A stretch of 64,000 nucleotides of DNA from WVYX01 sp039586815 (GTDB lineage: Bacteria > Gemmatimonadota > Gemmatimonadetes > Gemmatimonadales > GWC2-71-9): the NCBI GenBank assembly GCA_039586815.1, contig JBDHJR010000011.1, positions 21,480 through 85,479 of the forward strand. The letters run 5' to 3'. The notes beneath the pieces were generated by a model. It worked only from the letters and a program-made list of their open reading frames with translations. It was not told the origin of the DNA and did not search any database. Position 1 is the first letter of the stretch, and each line of letters begins with the position of its first letter. A program made the position numbers and the translations under genes. Positions 26,900-35,261 of this stretch are shown one piece after another.

Positions 26900-27094
26900 A
26901 TGGCGCGACCCGGACCCGCGAGCCAGGCGAAGCGGCAGCGCGAGCTTGCCAAGAAGCAGAAGCGCAAGGAAAAGCAAGAGCGTCGAGCCCTGAGAAAAGA
27001 ACAGAAGGCTCAAGAGTCGGCCCAACCTCGCGACCCCGACGTGGACCCCGATATCGAGGGGATCGTGCCGGGTCCGCAAGACCCTATTTTCTGA
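26900..27094 (+). CDS. Small highly basic protein
   Basis: 64 aa, starting MARPGPASQAKRQRE and ending in an acidic tail with GIVPGPQDP. About half the residues are Lys, Arg, Glu or Gln, giving a single long charged helix (about 8-42). Similar short proteins with the R-P-G-x-x-x-Q-A-K-R start occur in many bacteria as conserved hypotheticals; ribosome or RNA binding is a plausible but untested role. Lies 86 bp before the TTG-start HTH protein gene on the same strand. Confidence 0.7.
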   Translation: MARPGPASQAKRQRELAKKQKRKEKQERRALRKEQKAQESAQPRDPDVDPDIEGIVPGPQDPIF

Positions 27095-27179
27095 TCTCAC
27101 AGGCAGGTTGAATGATCCTCCCTGGCATACGGGGAGTTCCTGGTAATGAGCATCGGCAGTCGTTGAGAGGAGGCGCTGT

Positions 27180-27866
27180 TTGAAGTCATCGGTCCCGTTG
27201 AAGAAGCCCATGCCGGTTGGAAAGCTGCTGCGCCAGCGCCTGCGGGAGACAGAGCGCTCGGTGGACGAGCTGGCCGAAGCCGTCCAGCTCCCCAAGGAGT
27301 ACATCGACGACCTGATCGCCGGCCGGCGGCGCCCACCGCAGCCTGGGCAAACGGATCTCTACGATCGCATGACGTCATTCCTCAAGCTCAGCCGCAACGA
27401 CCTGGCGCTCTGTGCCACCGCCGAGCGGGAGACCACTGAGCCGACCCGCCGTGCCACCATGAAGCCCACCGTTCGGCGCCAGCTGCTCGAGCTGTGCGAC
27501 CCGAAGACGGCGGAGGAGCTCGAGGTCCGTCGAGCGGAAAACGGGGGCGCCGAAATGCTGGACCTGATCCAGCGCCTGCTCGAGGTCACGCAGGGAGCGG
27601 TGCGGCGCATGCTCGACGACCAAATCGGCCTGCGGGTCGCGGCAGAGCGTTACGGCGGGACCTATGCGGCGATGCGTATGCGCGTGCTGGAGTTCCTCGA
27701 TACGACGGCCGAGACGCTCACGACCGACGACCTCGTCAAGTTCCTCCAGCCGCGGGTGACGTTGTGGGACGTGGATCTGGAGACCGGGGTGCTGCGCGTC
27801 GTGCTCAAGTCGCAGGAGCCGCGGGAGCGCACCCGGCGCCGGCCGAGCGCAGAGGCTGCCTTCTAG
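27180..27866 (+). CDS. XRE-like helix-turn-helix protein
   Basis: 228 aa from TTG 27180; AGGAGG at 27168-27173 sits six bases before it, which supports the rare start over ATG 27210. Residues about 12-75 (VGKLLRQRLRETERSVDELAEAV, ...KEYIDDLIAGRRRPP) look like an XRE helix-turn-helix. The rest is helical (MLDLIQRLLEVTQGAVRRML) and ends in a basic tail. It may be a transcription regulator; the gene it controls is unclear. A strong two-way hairpin follows the stop. Confidence 0.75.
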   Translation: MKSSVPLKKPMPVGKLLRQRLRETERSVDELAEAVQLPKEYIDDLIAGRRRPPQPGQTDLYDRMTSFLKLSRNDLALCATAERETTEPTRRATMKPTVRRQLLELCDPKTAEELEVRRAENGGAEMLDLIQRLLEVTQGAVRRMLDDQIGLRVAAERYGGTYAAMRMRVLEFLDTTAETLTTDDLVKFLQPRVTLWDVDLETGVLRVVLKSQEPRERTRRRPSAEAAF

Positions 27867-27878
27867 CTGAACTGCAGC

Positions 27879-27918
27879 CGGAGCCGTCCCGCTCAACGCT
27901 GCGAGCTGGACGGCTCCG
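27879..27918. terminator. Bidirectional terminator between convergent genes
   Basis: An 11-bp perfect stem (27879-27889 with 27908-27918, arms CGGAGCCGTCC / GGACGGCTCCG) with a further short inner pairing (GCTC/GAGC) lies in the 63 bp between the HTH gene and the convergent TPR lipoprotein gene. T-rich runs are weak on both sides. Confidence 0.55.
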
Positions 27919-27929
27919 ACCCCCCTACC

Positions 27930-29414
27930 CTACTCAACCTTCGAGAGCAGTTCCTGCCTTATCAGCGCATATGCCGCGCTGTTGAAGTTGTTGTAAGCGA
28001 GCGAGCTGAATATCGCCTGAGCCTCGGTGGCGTTGCCGGCTCTCTCGTGGGCCTGGCCGAGGTGGTACTGGGTGTAGATGTTGTTCGGATTGGCCTGCTC
28101 GAAGTGCCGGATGGCCGCTGCGTAGTCGCCCTGCAGCAGACTCACCCTGCCCATTAGATCGTGCGCCGCCTCGTTCCTGCGCGGATTGGCGTCGGCTTCG
28201 AGCAGCGTCATGAACTCGCGCGCCTTGGCATTGGCCGTCCGGTAGCTGCCCCTGCGAGCGGCGAGCACTCCCTCGAAGTAGGCGATGTTGGCGCGCGTGC
28301 CCCGCGTGAAGGCGTCGTTGCCAACGGCCTCCGCCTGCTCCAACTGCAGCGCGGCACGCTGCTCCAGGATTGCCTGCGCCTCGTCGAGCATGTTGGTGTG
28401 CAGCGCGATCTGGGCGGCGTTGGACAGCGCGAAGATCTTCTGGCCGCGTGCATTAGGCACGCCCATCCCATCGATGGCAGCCACGAGCTGGTTCAGCTCC
28501 TCCACCGCCGCAGCAGGTTCACCCGCGTGCACGCTCACCAGGGCCCGGTACACGGCGAAGGACGACTTCTGATTCCCCCTGCCGAGTGCGATGGACGCGT
28601 CGTAATCCGCGCGCGCCGCATCGAAGTCGCCCAGGAACGAGTTGACGTGACCGCGCTGCTGCACTGGCGACGCATCGTCCGGGGCGAGCTCGGCCGCCCT
28701 GGTGTACGAGTCCCTCGCCGCGATCAGGTCGTTCTGCGCCCGGTACGCGTCACCCATGAGATCGTGGGAATTGGGCTCGTTGGGGGCGAGCTCGACCAGC
28801 CGCGTCATGTACTCCACGGCCCTGTCGAAGTCCTTGGGGTCGATGAAGATGTACGAGTTGCCCAGTTGGGCGTAGGCCGGTGCGAAATCGGGGGCGATCT
28901 CGGTGGCCCTCGTCATCGATGCGCGCGCGGCGTCCATCTGGTTGAGTCCCGCCTGGATTCCGCCCAGCATCAGCCAGGCGCGGGGGCTCTCCGGCTGCAC
29001 TTCGACGAGCTGCCGGGCAAGCTGCAGCTGGCCCTCGGCATCGTTCTCCAGGCCACGGCGCTGGATCTGGATCAGGATCTGCTCAGCCTCGCTGGCGCCT
29101 GCAGCGTGCTCCTCGGCACCCTCCAGGCCCGACATGAACTCGGCCGTGGATTGCGCCGTGTTGGCCAGCCTCAGATGGGCCATGGCAAAGCTCTGATCGG
29201 CCTCGACCGCCGCCTCGAAGAAGTCCCTCGCATCGAAGAGACGGTTCATGTCCAGGGCGTGCTGACCGTACTTGAACTGCTCCATCGCCATTTCCGAGGT
29301 GGTGGTGAGCGGTATCACCATCACCTCGGTCTCGCGGTCCGCTGGCTCGCCGGCACATGCCGCAAGGAGCATGAGCAGCGGGAGAGCCAGCGGGAGGTGC
29401 TTGGCTCTAATCAC
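27930..29414 (-). CDS. TPR-repeat lipoprotein
   Basis: 494 aa from GTG 29414, with GGAGG six bases upstream. Lipobox LAAC (about residues 17-20). The mature protein is a run of about ten TPR-like helix pairs (for example AYAQLGNSYIFIDPKDFDRAVEYM, YRAQNDLIAARDSYTRAAELAPDD given here in part), ending with YHLGQAHERAGNATEAQAIF. No catalytic domain. TPR lipoproteins usually act as scaffolds for envelope complexes. It diverges from the alpha/beta hydrolase gene across 142 bp. Confidence 0.85.
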   Translation of the reverse strand: MIRAKHLPLALPLLMLLAACAGEPADRETEVMVIPLTTTSEMAMEQFKYGQHALDMNRLFDARDFFEAAVEADQSFAMAHLRLANTAQSTAEFMSGLEGAEEHAAGASEAEQILIQIQRRGLENDAEGQLQLARQLVEVQPESPRAWLMLGGIQAGLNQMDAARASMTRATEIAPDFAPAYAQLGNSYIFIDPKDFDRAVEYMTRLVELAPNEPNSHDLMGDAYRAQNDLIAARDSYTRAAELAPDDASPVQQRGHVNSFLGDFDAARADYDASIALGRGNQKSSFAVYRALVSVHAGEPAAAVEELNQLVAAIDGMGVPNARGQKIFALSNAAQIALHTNMLDEAQAILEQRAALQLEQAEAVGNDAFTRGTRANIAYFEGVLAARRGSYRTANAKAREFMTLLEADANPRRNEAAHDLMGRVSLLQGDYAAAIRHFEQANPNNIYTQYHLGQAHERAGNATEAQAIFSSLAYNNFNSAAYALIRQELLSKVE

Positions 29415-29556
29415 TAGTGCCTCCAGGTTGGGTGCGTTGGCTCGGTTCTAGGGCTAAAGTCATAGAATGCAGGCGGGTCCGCCAGCGCGCTAGGAGGGCA
29501 GCCGTTCTCGCTGGACACCTGCGATTCCGGGGCGGATACTTGGGCCGGAGGACCAG

Positions 29557-30537
29557 ATGGCAATCATCCAACGACGTGCCGCGGCCGTTCTTGCCCTGCT
29601 CGCCGCCTGGCAGTGCGGCGATGGTCACAACATCGCTGCGACGCGACACGTCACGATCGACTCCACCACGGCACTGGAAGTGGTCGACTGGGGCGGCAGC
29701 GGGCCGGCTGTAGTGTTTCTCGCAGGCCTGGGCCACACGGCCCACGTGTTCGACGAGTTTGCGCCCGCCCTGACCGACGAGTACCACGTGGTCGGCATCA
29801 CCCGGCGGGGGTTCGGCGCTTCTTCACAGCCCGAGAACGGGTACGACCTGGCGACGCTCGCGCGTGACGTCCGCGTGGCGCTGGACAGTCTCGGGGTCGT
29901 GCGCGCCGTCTTGGTAGCACATTCCCTCGGCGGCGACGAGATCACTCTGCTGGCGCGCCAGTCCCCCGAAGCCGTGGCGGCGCTGGTCTATGTCGAGGCG
30001 GCGTACCTGCGCACTTCCGCGCGCGACTCCATGGCGGCGTACGCCGCGCCGCGATCAGAGGTGCCTCCACCCACGGATGCTGACAACGAGTCGGCGGGGG
30101 CGTACCGCACCTACTACGCCAGGGTCAACGGCGTGACGATGCCGCTATCCGAGATCGAGGCGATGTACCGCTGGGGGCCGGACGGACGCCGCATCGGCGA
30201 CGTGACGCCGTCGTGGATCTACGGCAGCATCGTGGAGAGCCTCGAGGACCCCGATTACTCGGACATAGACGTGCCGGCGCTCGCGATCTACGGCACGGAC
30301 TATCCGGTTACGGAGTTGTTCCTGGACTACGCGGTACGAGACTCCGTTACCCAACGCGCCATGCGGGAGTATCACTCAGCCAGCCTGGGCGTCGCCAAGC
30401 TGTCACGCGACTACTTCCGTGCACACACGGCGCTGGGACGAGTGGTCGAGATCACAGGGGCCGGTCACTCTCTGTACATCACCCACGCGCAGGAGACGCT
30501 GCAGGCCATCAGGGCGTTCCTGGCCGAGGTGCTCTGA
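29557..30537 (+). CDS. Exported alpha/beta hydrolase
   Basis: 326 aa. Hydrophobic N-terminus (about 7-19) with Cys20 in LLAAWQC, a poor lipobox, so exported or lipidated. Fold motifs: VFLAGLGHTAHVFDE (oxyanion region), nucleophile Ser123 in VAHSLGGDE, acid in LAIYGTDYP and catalytic His in EITGAGHSLYI. It should hydrolyse an ester, amide or epoxide; the substrate is not given by sequence. Its end lies 7 bp from the end of the convergent radical SAM gene. Confidence 0.85.
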   Translation: MAIIQRRAAAVLALLAAWQCGDGHNIAATRHVTIDSTTALEVVDWGGSGPAVVFLAGLGHTAHVFDEFAPALTDEYHVVGITRRGFGASSQPENGYDLATLARDVRVALDSLGVVRAVLVAHSLGGDEITLLARQSPEAVAALVYVEAAYLRTSARDSMAAYAAPRSEVPPPTDADNESAGAYRTYYARVNGVTMPLSEIEAMYRWGPDGRRIGDVTPSWIYGSIVESLEDPDYSDIDVPALAIYGTDYPVTELFLDYAVRDSVTQRAMREYHSASLGVAKLSRDYFRAHTALGRVVEITGAGHSLYITHAQETLQAIRAFLAEVL

Positions 30538-30544
30538 CGCCTGC

Positions 30545-31969
30545 CTACGCTATCTCGCGAACCGGCAAAGCACGCTCGGTGGCCGCCTCTCGCTCGGGAA
30601 TCACGGGCGGTTCGGCCGGGAGCACCCGTCGGCGCGCGTGATACCGCTGGAACAGCGACAGCTTCACGAGCACGTAGCTGATCAGTAGCGAGCCGAATGC
30701 GCGCCCTCTCGCCTTGCGCGCGCCCCAGTATGCCCGCATCAGGCGCCACCAGCGCCGCGCTATGTTGCGCCACGAGTAGAAGCTCCGCATCAGCCGCTTG
30801 CGGATCTCGAACACCTCTTCGGCCGTCACGTGCCGCGGCTCGAACACGAGGTGGTCGCCCTCGTAGTGTGCCAGATCGCGATCGAAGATGCGGCCTTCGT
30901 CGTCCACCTGCCCGTGGAACGCCGTCCCCGGGATCGGGATGGAGATCGAGAGAAAGATCGCCGAGGGATCCACCTCCTCGATCCGCTGCGGCAGTTCCCG
31001 ATAGTACTGCGGCACGTCCTCGTCCAGTGCCACCATGACGCCACTGAATGTGAGTATGCCGCGCTGCTTCAAGTCCATGAAGATCTCCCGGTACCGCTCG
31101 ATCTTGTTGTGGCGCTTGCGCACCGCATTGAGACTCGGCTCGTACAGCGACTCCATGCCGAGGAACGCCATGCGGCAGCGGGCCGCCGTGAGCAGCTCCA
31201 CGAACTCGGGGTCATCCAGGCAGTTCAGCGTGAACTGCGCCCCCAGCGCCCAGAGGTCCAGCTCGGCGATGCGCCGCAGCAGTCGCTTGGCGTAGTCCAT
31301 GTCGCCGCCGAGGTTGTTGTCATACAGCATCGCCATGCGCCGGCGGTGCCACGGCAGTCCCTGCGTCGCCGTCAGGTCACGGATCACGTCATCGATCGGC
31401 CGGCAGCGGTGTCGCTGCCAGTCGATCGTGAGCTGGCAGTACGTGCAGCGGAACGGACACCCGCGGGTGGCTTCGGTGACCATCGGCACCGCGTAGGCCG
31501 ATTCCACCAGGTCGTAGCGCGGAGGTGGGATGCGCTCCAGTATGGGAGCCGGAGGCGCCCGATACACCCGCCCCAGCCTGCCGTGTACCAGGTCACGCAC
31601 GACCTCGGGCCACACACGCTCCGACTCACCCACAACCACGGCGTCCACGTGCGGCAGCACCTCGTTGGGGAACGCGGTCGCGTACTTGCCGCCGGCTATC
31701 ACCTGCTTACCCAGCCGACGGAACCGGCGCGCCACGTCGTACGCGTGCGGTGCGCAGAAGTCCATGAACGACAGCGCGATGAAGTCAGCATCGGTGTCGT
31801 AATCGATGGGTCGCACCATCTCGTGCAGTACCTCGACCTCCACCAGATCCGGGGTCTGCCCCGCCAGCAGAATGCCCGACAGCGGCGGCGCCGGCGAGCG
31901 GGCAAAATAGGCCTGCTCCTCACCGAGGTTCTGGTACAGCACGATGATCTGGAGCTTGGGCTTCGGCAT
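30545..31969 (-). CDS. B12-binding-type radical SAM enzyme
   Basis: 474 aa with GGGAGG upstream. N-terminal Rossmann-like domain (about 1-150) of the cobalamin-binding type (GKYATAFPNEVLPHVDAVVVGE) but without a clear DxHxxG cobalamin motif. The radical SAM domain follows with CxxxCxxC at Cys171, 175 and 178 (RGCPFRCTYC), then MLYDNNLGGD and LGMESLYEPSLNAVRK. The C-terminal 90 residues are basic with a hydrophobic stretch (SFYSWRNIARRWWRLMRAYW) that may touch the membrane. Relatives act in methylation or rearrangement of lipids and natural products (HpnP/HpnJ-type). It diverges from a lipid/prenyl operon and shares a symmetric control element with it. Confidence 0.85.
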   Translation of the reverse strand: MPKPKLQIIVLYQNLGEEQAYFARSPAPPLSGILLAGQTPDLVEVEVLHEMVRPIDYDTDADFIALSFMDFCAPHAYDVARRFRRLGKQVIAGGKYATAFPNEVLPHVDAVVVGESERVWPEVVRDLVHGRLGRVYRAPPAPILERIPPPRYDLVESAYAVPMVTEATRGCPFRCTYCQLTIDWQRHRCRPIDDVIRDLTATQGLPWHRRRMAMLYDNNLGGDMDYAKRLLRRIAELDLWALGAQFTLNCLDDPEFVELLTAARCRMAFLGMESLYEPSLNAVRKRHNKIERYREIFMDLKQRGILTFSGVMVALDEDVPQYYRELPQRIEEVDPSAIFLSISIPIPGTAFHGQVDDEGRIFDRDLAHYEGDHLVFEPRHVTAEEVFEIRKRLMRSFYSWRNIARRWWRLMRAYWGARKARGRAFGSLLISYVLVKLSLFQRYHARRRVLPAEPPVIPEREAATERALPVREIA

Positions 31970-32013
31970 CTGGTCCTCCCGTGTCGCTGTGCAACGGCAG
32001 CGTCGCGGCGCCC

Positions 32014-32056
32014 CGTCAACCAGACGTCAAGCAGCGGGCTTGACGATTGCTTGACG
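32014..32056. promoter_or_regulatory. Symmetric four-half-site operator between divergent genes
   Basis: Two CGTCAA hexamers (32014-32019, 32025-32030) and two TTGACG hexamers (32040-32045, 32051-32056) form CGTCAA-N5-CGTCAA-N9-TTGACG-N5-TTGACG, exactly symmetric about position 32035. Repeats in each arm are 11 bp apart, so they sit on one face of the helix. The outer bases extend the inner pair to a 10-bp inverted repeat (ACGTCAAGCA at 32024-32033, TGCTTGACGT at 32048-32057). It lies in the 127-bp gap between the radical SAM and membrane-protein genes. A tetrameric or two-dimer regulator is likely; 11-bp repeats recall operators of the MerR-family CarH/LitR regulators. Confidence 0.55.
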
Positions 32057-32096
32057 TAGGCCCGCGAGCATGCGGCAGGCTCGCAGGGAGGACCAA

Positions 32097-32510
32097 ATGC
32101 AGTACGATCGAATATCGAAGCCGCTGCAGCTGGCCACCGCCATCGGCGGCACGCTCGTGGTGAGCTTCTGGGTGCTGTACTTCACCGCGAACGAAGCGCT
32201 CGGATTGGTCGAGCAGTCGGTCGTCCGGTTCGAGGAGTCGTTCCTCGTTGCCGATGCCGTGTTCGCCGCGGTGCTGTTCGCGACGGCGCTCGCGCTCAGG
32301 CGCCGGCGCGCCGTCGGTCCGTTCCTGCTCGCCGTTGCAGGGTCGATGAGCCTGTACCTGGGGCTGTTGGACGGCACGTTCTACCTGCGCAACGGCCTGC
32401 TCTTCCCACTCACGGGCTCGAGCACCGTGGAGCTGATCATCATCAGCCTCTGTGTCGGGGGCGGGTTGTACGCCCTGCGCGGTGCATGGGGCATGTGGAG
32501 GCTCCGATGA
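32097..32510 (+). CDS. Small four-helix membrane protein
   Basis: 137 aa from ATG 32097, with GGGAGG before it in a leader nearly identical to that of the divergent radical SAM gene. Four predicted transmembrane helices: LATAIGGTLVVSFWVLYF, VADAVFAAVLFATALAL, VGPFLLAVAGSMSLYLGLL and VELIIISLCVGGGLYALRG. No known family recognised. It is the first gene of the operon and overlaps the SDR gene as ATGA. Confidence 0.8.
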   Translation: MQYDRISKPLQLATAIGGTLVVSFWVLYFTANEALGLVEQSVVRFEESFLVADAVFAAVLFATALALRRRRAVGPFLLAVAGSMSLYLGLLDGTFYLRNGLLFPLTGSSTVELIIISLCVGGGLYALRGAWGMWRLR

Positions 32511-33346
32511 AGCACGTGATTGTGGTGCTCGGCGGCGCCAAGGGCATCGGGGCCGCCACCGCACGGCTCGCGGTGCAGGCGGGCGCCCGCGTGGCGGTGG
32601 CGGATCGCAACCTGCCCACCCCGGGGACGTTCCCCAAGATCGGCGGCCCCGTGGTGCGGCAGGTGGACGTGACCGATGCCGACGCCCTGACCGCCCTGCG
32701 CGACGAGGTCGCCGCGCGCCACGGCCGCATCGACGCCGTCGTGAACTGCGCCGCGATTCTCGAGCCGGGGCCGGTGGCGACGCTCTCCTGGGAAGCGATC
32801 CGCCGCCAGTTCGAGGTGAACGCACTGGGCACGGCGCTCGCGAGCATGGTGTTCCTGCCGCTGTTCCGCGAACAGCGGAGCGGGCACCTGCTGCTCGTGT
32901 CCTCACTCGGGGGTATCATCCCGCTACCCGAGTCCGCCGCGTACTCGGCCACCAAGTTCGCCGTGCGCGGGTGGGGCCTTGCCCTTGCCCAGGAAGTGGC
33001 GGCCGACGGCATCGACGTGACCGTAGTATGCCCCGACTCCACCGACACCGCGCAACTGTTGATCGAGGCCCGCGGCCGGGGCGCGCCGCTGTCGTTCACC
33101 AGTGCCCCGATGCCGCCCGAGCGCGTGGCCCGCGCGATCCTGCGCGCCATCGTCCGGCCGCGGCGGGAGGTGTGCGTACCCGCGCTGCGCGGCTGGCTCA
33201 GCAAGCTGGCCGGCGCGTCGCCGCTGCTGTTCCGTATCGCCTATCCCCTGCTGCGCATCTCGGGGATCCGGGCTCGCAGCCGTTTCGCGGGCGGCGGTCT
33301 TCCCCACGACACGCCGAGCACCGTCGCGTACGAGGTGACGTCGTGA
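32507..33346 (+). CDS. Short-chain dehydrogenase/reductase
   Basis: 279 aa from ATG 32507, fixed by the ATGA overlap with the previous stop. NAD(P) motif GGAKGIGAA (usual GxxxGIG), NCAAILEPG (usual NNAG), catalytic Ser in LLVSSLGG and YSATK with Tyr and Lys in place. The C-terminal part (about 205-279) has hydrophobic segments (LLFRIAYPLLRISG) as in membrane-associated members acting on lipids or prenyl chains. It would oxidise or reduce an alcohol/ketone in the pathway of this operon. Coupled to UbiA by a GTGA overlap. Confidence 0.88.
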   Translation: MKHVIVVLGGAKGIGAATARLAVQAGARVAVADRNLPTPGTFPKIGGPVVRQVDVTDADALTALRDEVAARHGRIDAVVNCAAILEPGPVATLSWEAIRRQFEVNALGTALASMVFLPLFREQRSGHLLLVSSLGGIIPLPESAAYSATKFAVRGWGLALAQEVAADGIDVTVVCPDSTDTAQLLIEARGRGAPLSFTSAPMPPERVARAILRAIVRPRREVCVPALRGWLSKLAGASPLLFRIAYPLLRISGIRARSRFAGGGLPHDTPSTVAYEVTS

Positions 33347-34323
33347 GTGGCGGCACTGTGCTGCCGACGGCGCGACCGGCTCAGCTCCGGTTCTGGCGGG
33401 CATACGCCGTCACGATGCGGCCCTACCTGCTGTTCGTCTCAGGCATTACCGGGATCGCGGGGGTTAGCCTGGTGGGGGACGTGCCGACCGGTGCGATCCT
33501 TATACTCGCGGTCGTCTTCTTCCTGGCGTACGGTCTCGGCCAGGCGCTCACCGACTGCTTCCAGACCGACACCGACGCACTGTCGGCACCGTACCGGCCG
33601 CTGGTGCTCGGAGTGGTGCGCGCGCGCGACGTCCTAGTAGTGAGCCTGGCCGGTCTCGCCGCGTGCGCGGCGGTCCTGGTAGCGTTTCATCGTGCCGCGC
33701 TGCTCCCCGCGGCCCTCACGGTGCTCGGGCTCGCGACTTACACCTGGTTCAAGCGGCGGTGGTGGGGCGGGCCCTGGTACAACGCGTGGATCGTGTCCCT
33801 CGTGGTCCTGCTGGGATATCAAGCTGCCAGCGGCGCGGCGGACGCGCGCGTCGCAGTCACGCCGTCGCTGATAGGGATGATGCTCGCGTCGTTCGCCGCC
33901 TACGCCAACTTCGTGCTCACGGGCTACTACAAGGACATCGAGGCCGACCGGGCGACTGGTTACGGCACGATGCCGGTGGTGTTCGGGCGCAGGTCCAGCG
34001 CGTGGGCGAGCGACGCCCTGGCAGCAGTGGCCTTCCTGGGTATGACGCTCGTGCTGTGGGAATCGAAGGTCGCCGGGCTCCTGGCAGCGTTCCCACTTCT
34101 GACCGGCGGGATCGTCGCGGCGCTCGTTGCCCAGGTGCGGCTACACGCGGTCTCGACCGATGCGGAGGCCCATAGGGCCATCGCGCCAGTGGTGCACGGA
34201 TACATCCTCTTGCTGGCCGGCCTGGCCGCGGCACGGCAGCCGCACTGGTTCCCCGCTCTAGCGCTCTTCTACCTCGCTTTCGTGGGCGTGCTGTCGCGCC
34301 GCCCCATGGCGGCGCAGATCTGA
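33343..34323 (+). CDS. UbiA-family prenyltransferase
   Basis: 326 aa from GTG 33343, overlapping the SDR stop (GTGA). Eight or nine hydrophobic helices. The two Asp-rich motifs of UbiA are present in modified form: DCFQTDTDALSAPYRP (Asp71, Asp76, Asp78) and YYKDIEADRATGYGT (Asp198, Asp202). These bind the Mg-diphosphate of a prenyl donor such as geranylgeranyl or farnesyl diphosphate. The enzyme joins a prenyl chain to an acceptor inside the membrane; relatives include chlorophyll synthase, ubiquinone/menaquinone enzymes and archaeal DGGGP synthase. With SDR, lipid kinase and ThiL-like partners the acceptor is unknown. Confidence 0.88.
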   Translation: MSGGTVLPTARPAQLRFWRAYAVTMRPYLLFVSGITGIAGVSLVGDVPTGAILILAVVFFLAYGLGQALTDCFQTDTDALSAPYRPLVLGVVRARDVLVVSLAGLAACAAVLVAFHRAALLPAALTVLGLATYTWFKRRWWGGPWYNAWIVSLVVLLGYQAASGAADARVAVTPSLIGMMLASFAAYANFVLTGYYKDIEADRATGYGTMPVVFGRRSSAWASDALAAVAFLGMTLVLWESKVAGLLAAFPLLTGGIVAALVAQVRLHAVSTDAEAHRAIAPVVHGYILLLAGLAAARQPHWFPALALFYLAFVGVLSRRPMAAQI

Positions 34324-34334
34324 GGAGGCAGGCC

Positions 34335-35261
34335 ATGCTGGTGATCGTCAATCCATGCGCCGACGGCGGACGGGCCGCTGCCAGATGGCAGCGCATCCGG
34401 TCGCGGGTCACCGAAGTGGTAGGGTCGTTCGACGAATGCGTCGCGCCAGATCGGGACACGGTGCGGCGCTGCATAGCCGCGGCACTCGAGCGTGGCGAGC
34501 GCAGGTTCGTGGCGGCTGGCGGCGATGGGACGGTGAATCTCGTCATGGCAGACCTCGTGGAGCTGGCACCACAGGCCGCGCTGCACGACGTCACGTTTGG
34601 CGCCATCGGACTCGGTTCGAGCAACGACTTCCACAAGCCGAGGCGCGCCGCGATCGACGGCGTGCCCTGCCGCCTGGACTTCGCGCATCCGATCCGGCAC
34701 GACGTAGGACGCACCGCGTACGTAGACCCTGCGGGCAGGCGCGGCGTGCGCCACTGGCTGATCAACGCCAGTGTGGGCACGACTGCAGCGGGCAACTGGC
34801 TGTACAATCGTGCGACCGGCATGGTGGGCGCGCTCAAGCGGCGTTCGGCATCGCTCGGGATGATCGGTGCCGCCCTGCTGGCGTTGCTGCGCCACCGCCG
34901 CGTCCCGGTCACGCTCGAGCGACAGGACGGCAGCCACGAATCCCTCGACCTCTGCAATCTCGGTGTCGTAAAGAACCCGCACTTCACCGGCATCCTGCGG
35001 TATGACTCACCCTACGAGCCGGCCAGCGGTGACTTCTTCGTGCACCTGCTGGTGAGCGCGTCGCTGTGGGATACGCTCGTGGCATTGGCGCGCCTCGCAC
35101 GCGGGCGCTTCGCCGGCCGCGGGACGACCCATACCTGGCGCGCACGACGTCTCGCGCTGGAGAGTCCGGTTCCGTTCGCCGTAGAGGGCGACGGCGAGAT
35201 CGTGCTGGCCCGGCGGGTGGAGTTCAGCCTCGAACCCGGCACGCTGGCGGTGTGCGCATGA
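34335..35261 (+). CDS. Diacylglycerol-kinase-family lipid kinase
   Basis: 308 aa, 11 bp after the UbiA stop. N-terminal MLVIVNPCADGG, nucleotide motif GGDGTVN (62-68) and the second motif GLGSSNDFHKP (usual GTGNDFAR). A long beta-sandwich domain follows. The family phosphorylates diacylglycerol, sphingosine-like bases or other lipid alcohols, some serving prenyl alcohols. No signal peptide; acts at the inner face of the membrane. The last codons overlap the ThiL-like start as ATGA. Confidence 0.88.
   Translation: MLVIVNPCADGGRAAARWQRIRSRVTEVVGSFDECVAPDRDTVRRCIAAALERGERRFVAAGGDGTVNLVMADLVELAPQAALHDVTFGAIGLGSSNDFHKPRRAAIDGVPCRLDFAHPIRHDVGRTAYVDPAGRRGVRHWLINASVGTTAAGNWLYNRATGMVGALKRRSASLGMIGAALLALLRHRRVPVTLERQDGSHESLDLCNLGVVKNPHFTGILRYDSPYEPASGDFFVHLLVSASLWDTLVALARLARGRFAGRGTTHTWRARRLALESPVPFAVEGDGEIVLARRVEFSLEPGTLAVCA

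Noticed and set aside
31970..32096. TTGACG boxes as simple -35 elements
   Set aside because: No suitable -10 sequence lies 16-18 bp from any of them in either direction, and the four-fold symmetry is better explained as an operator.
32452..33342. Long upstream extension of the UbiA frame
   Set aside because: It lies over the SDR gene in another frame and has no protein character before the GTG at 33343, which overlaps the SDR stop as expected.
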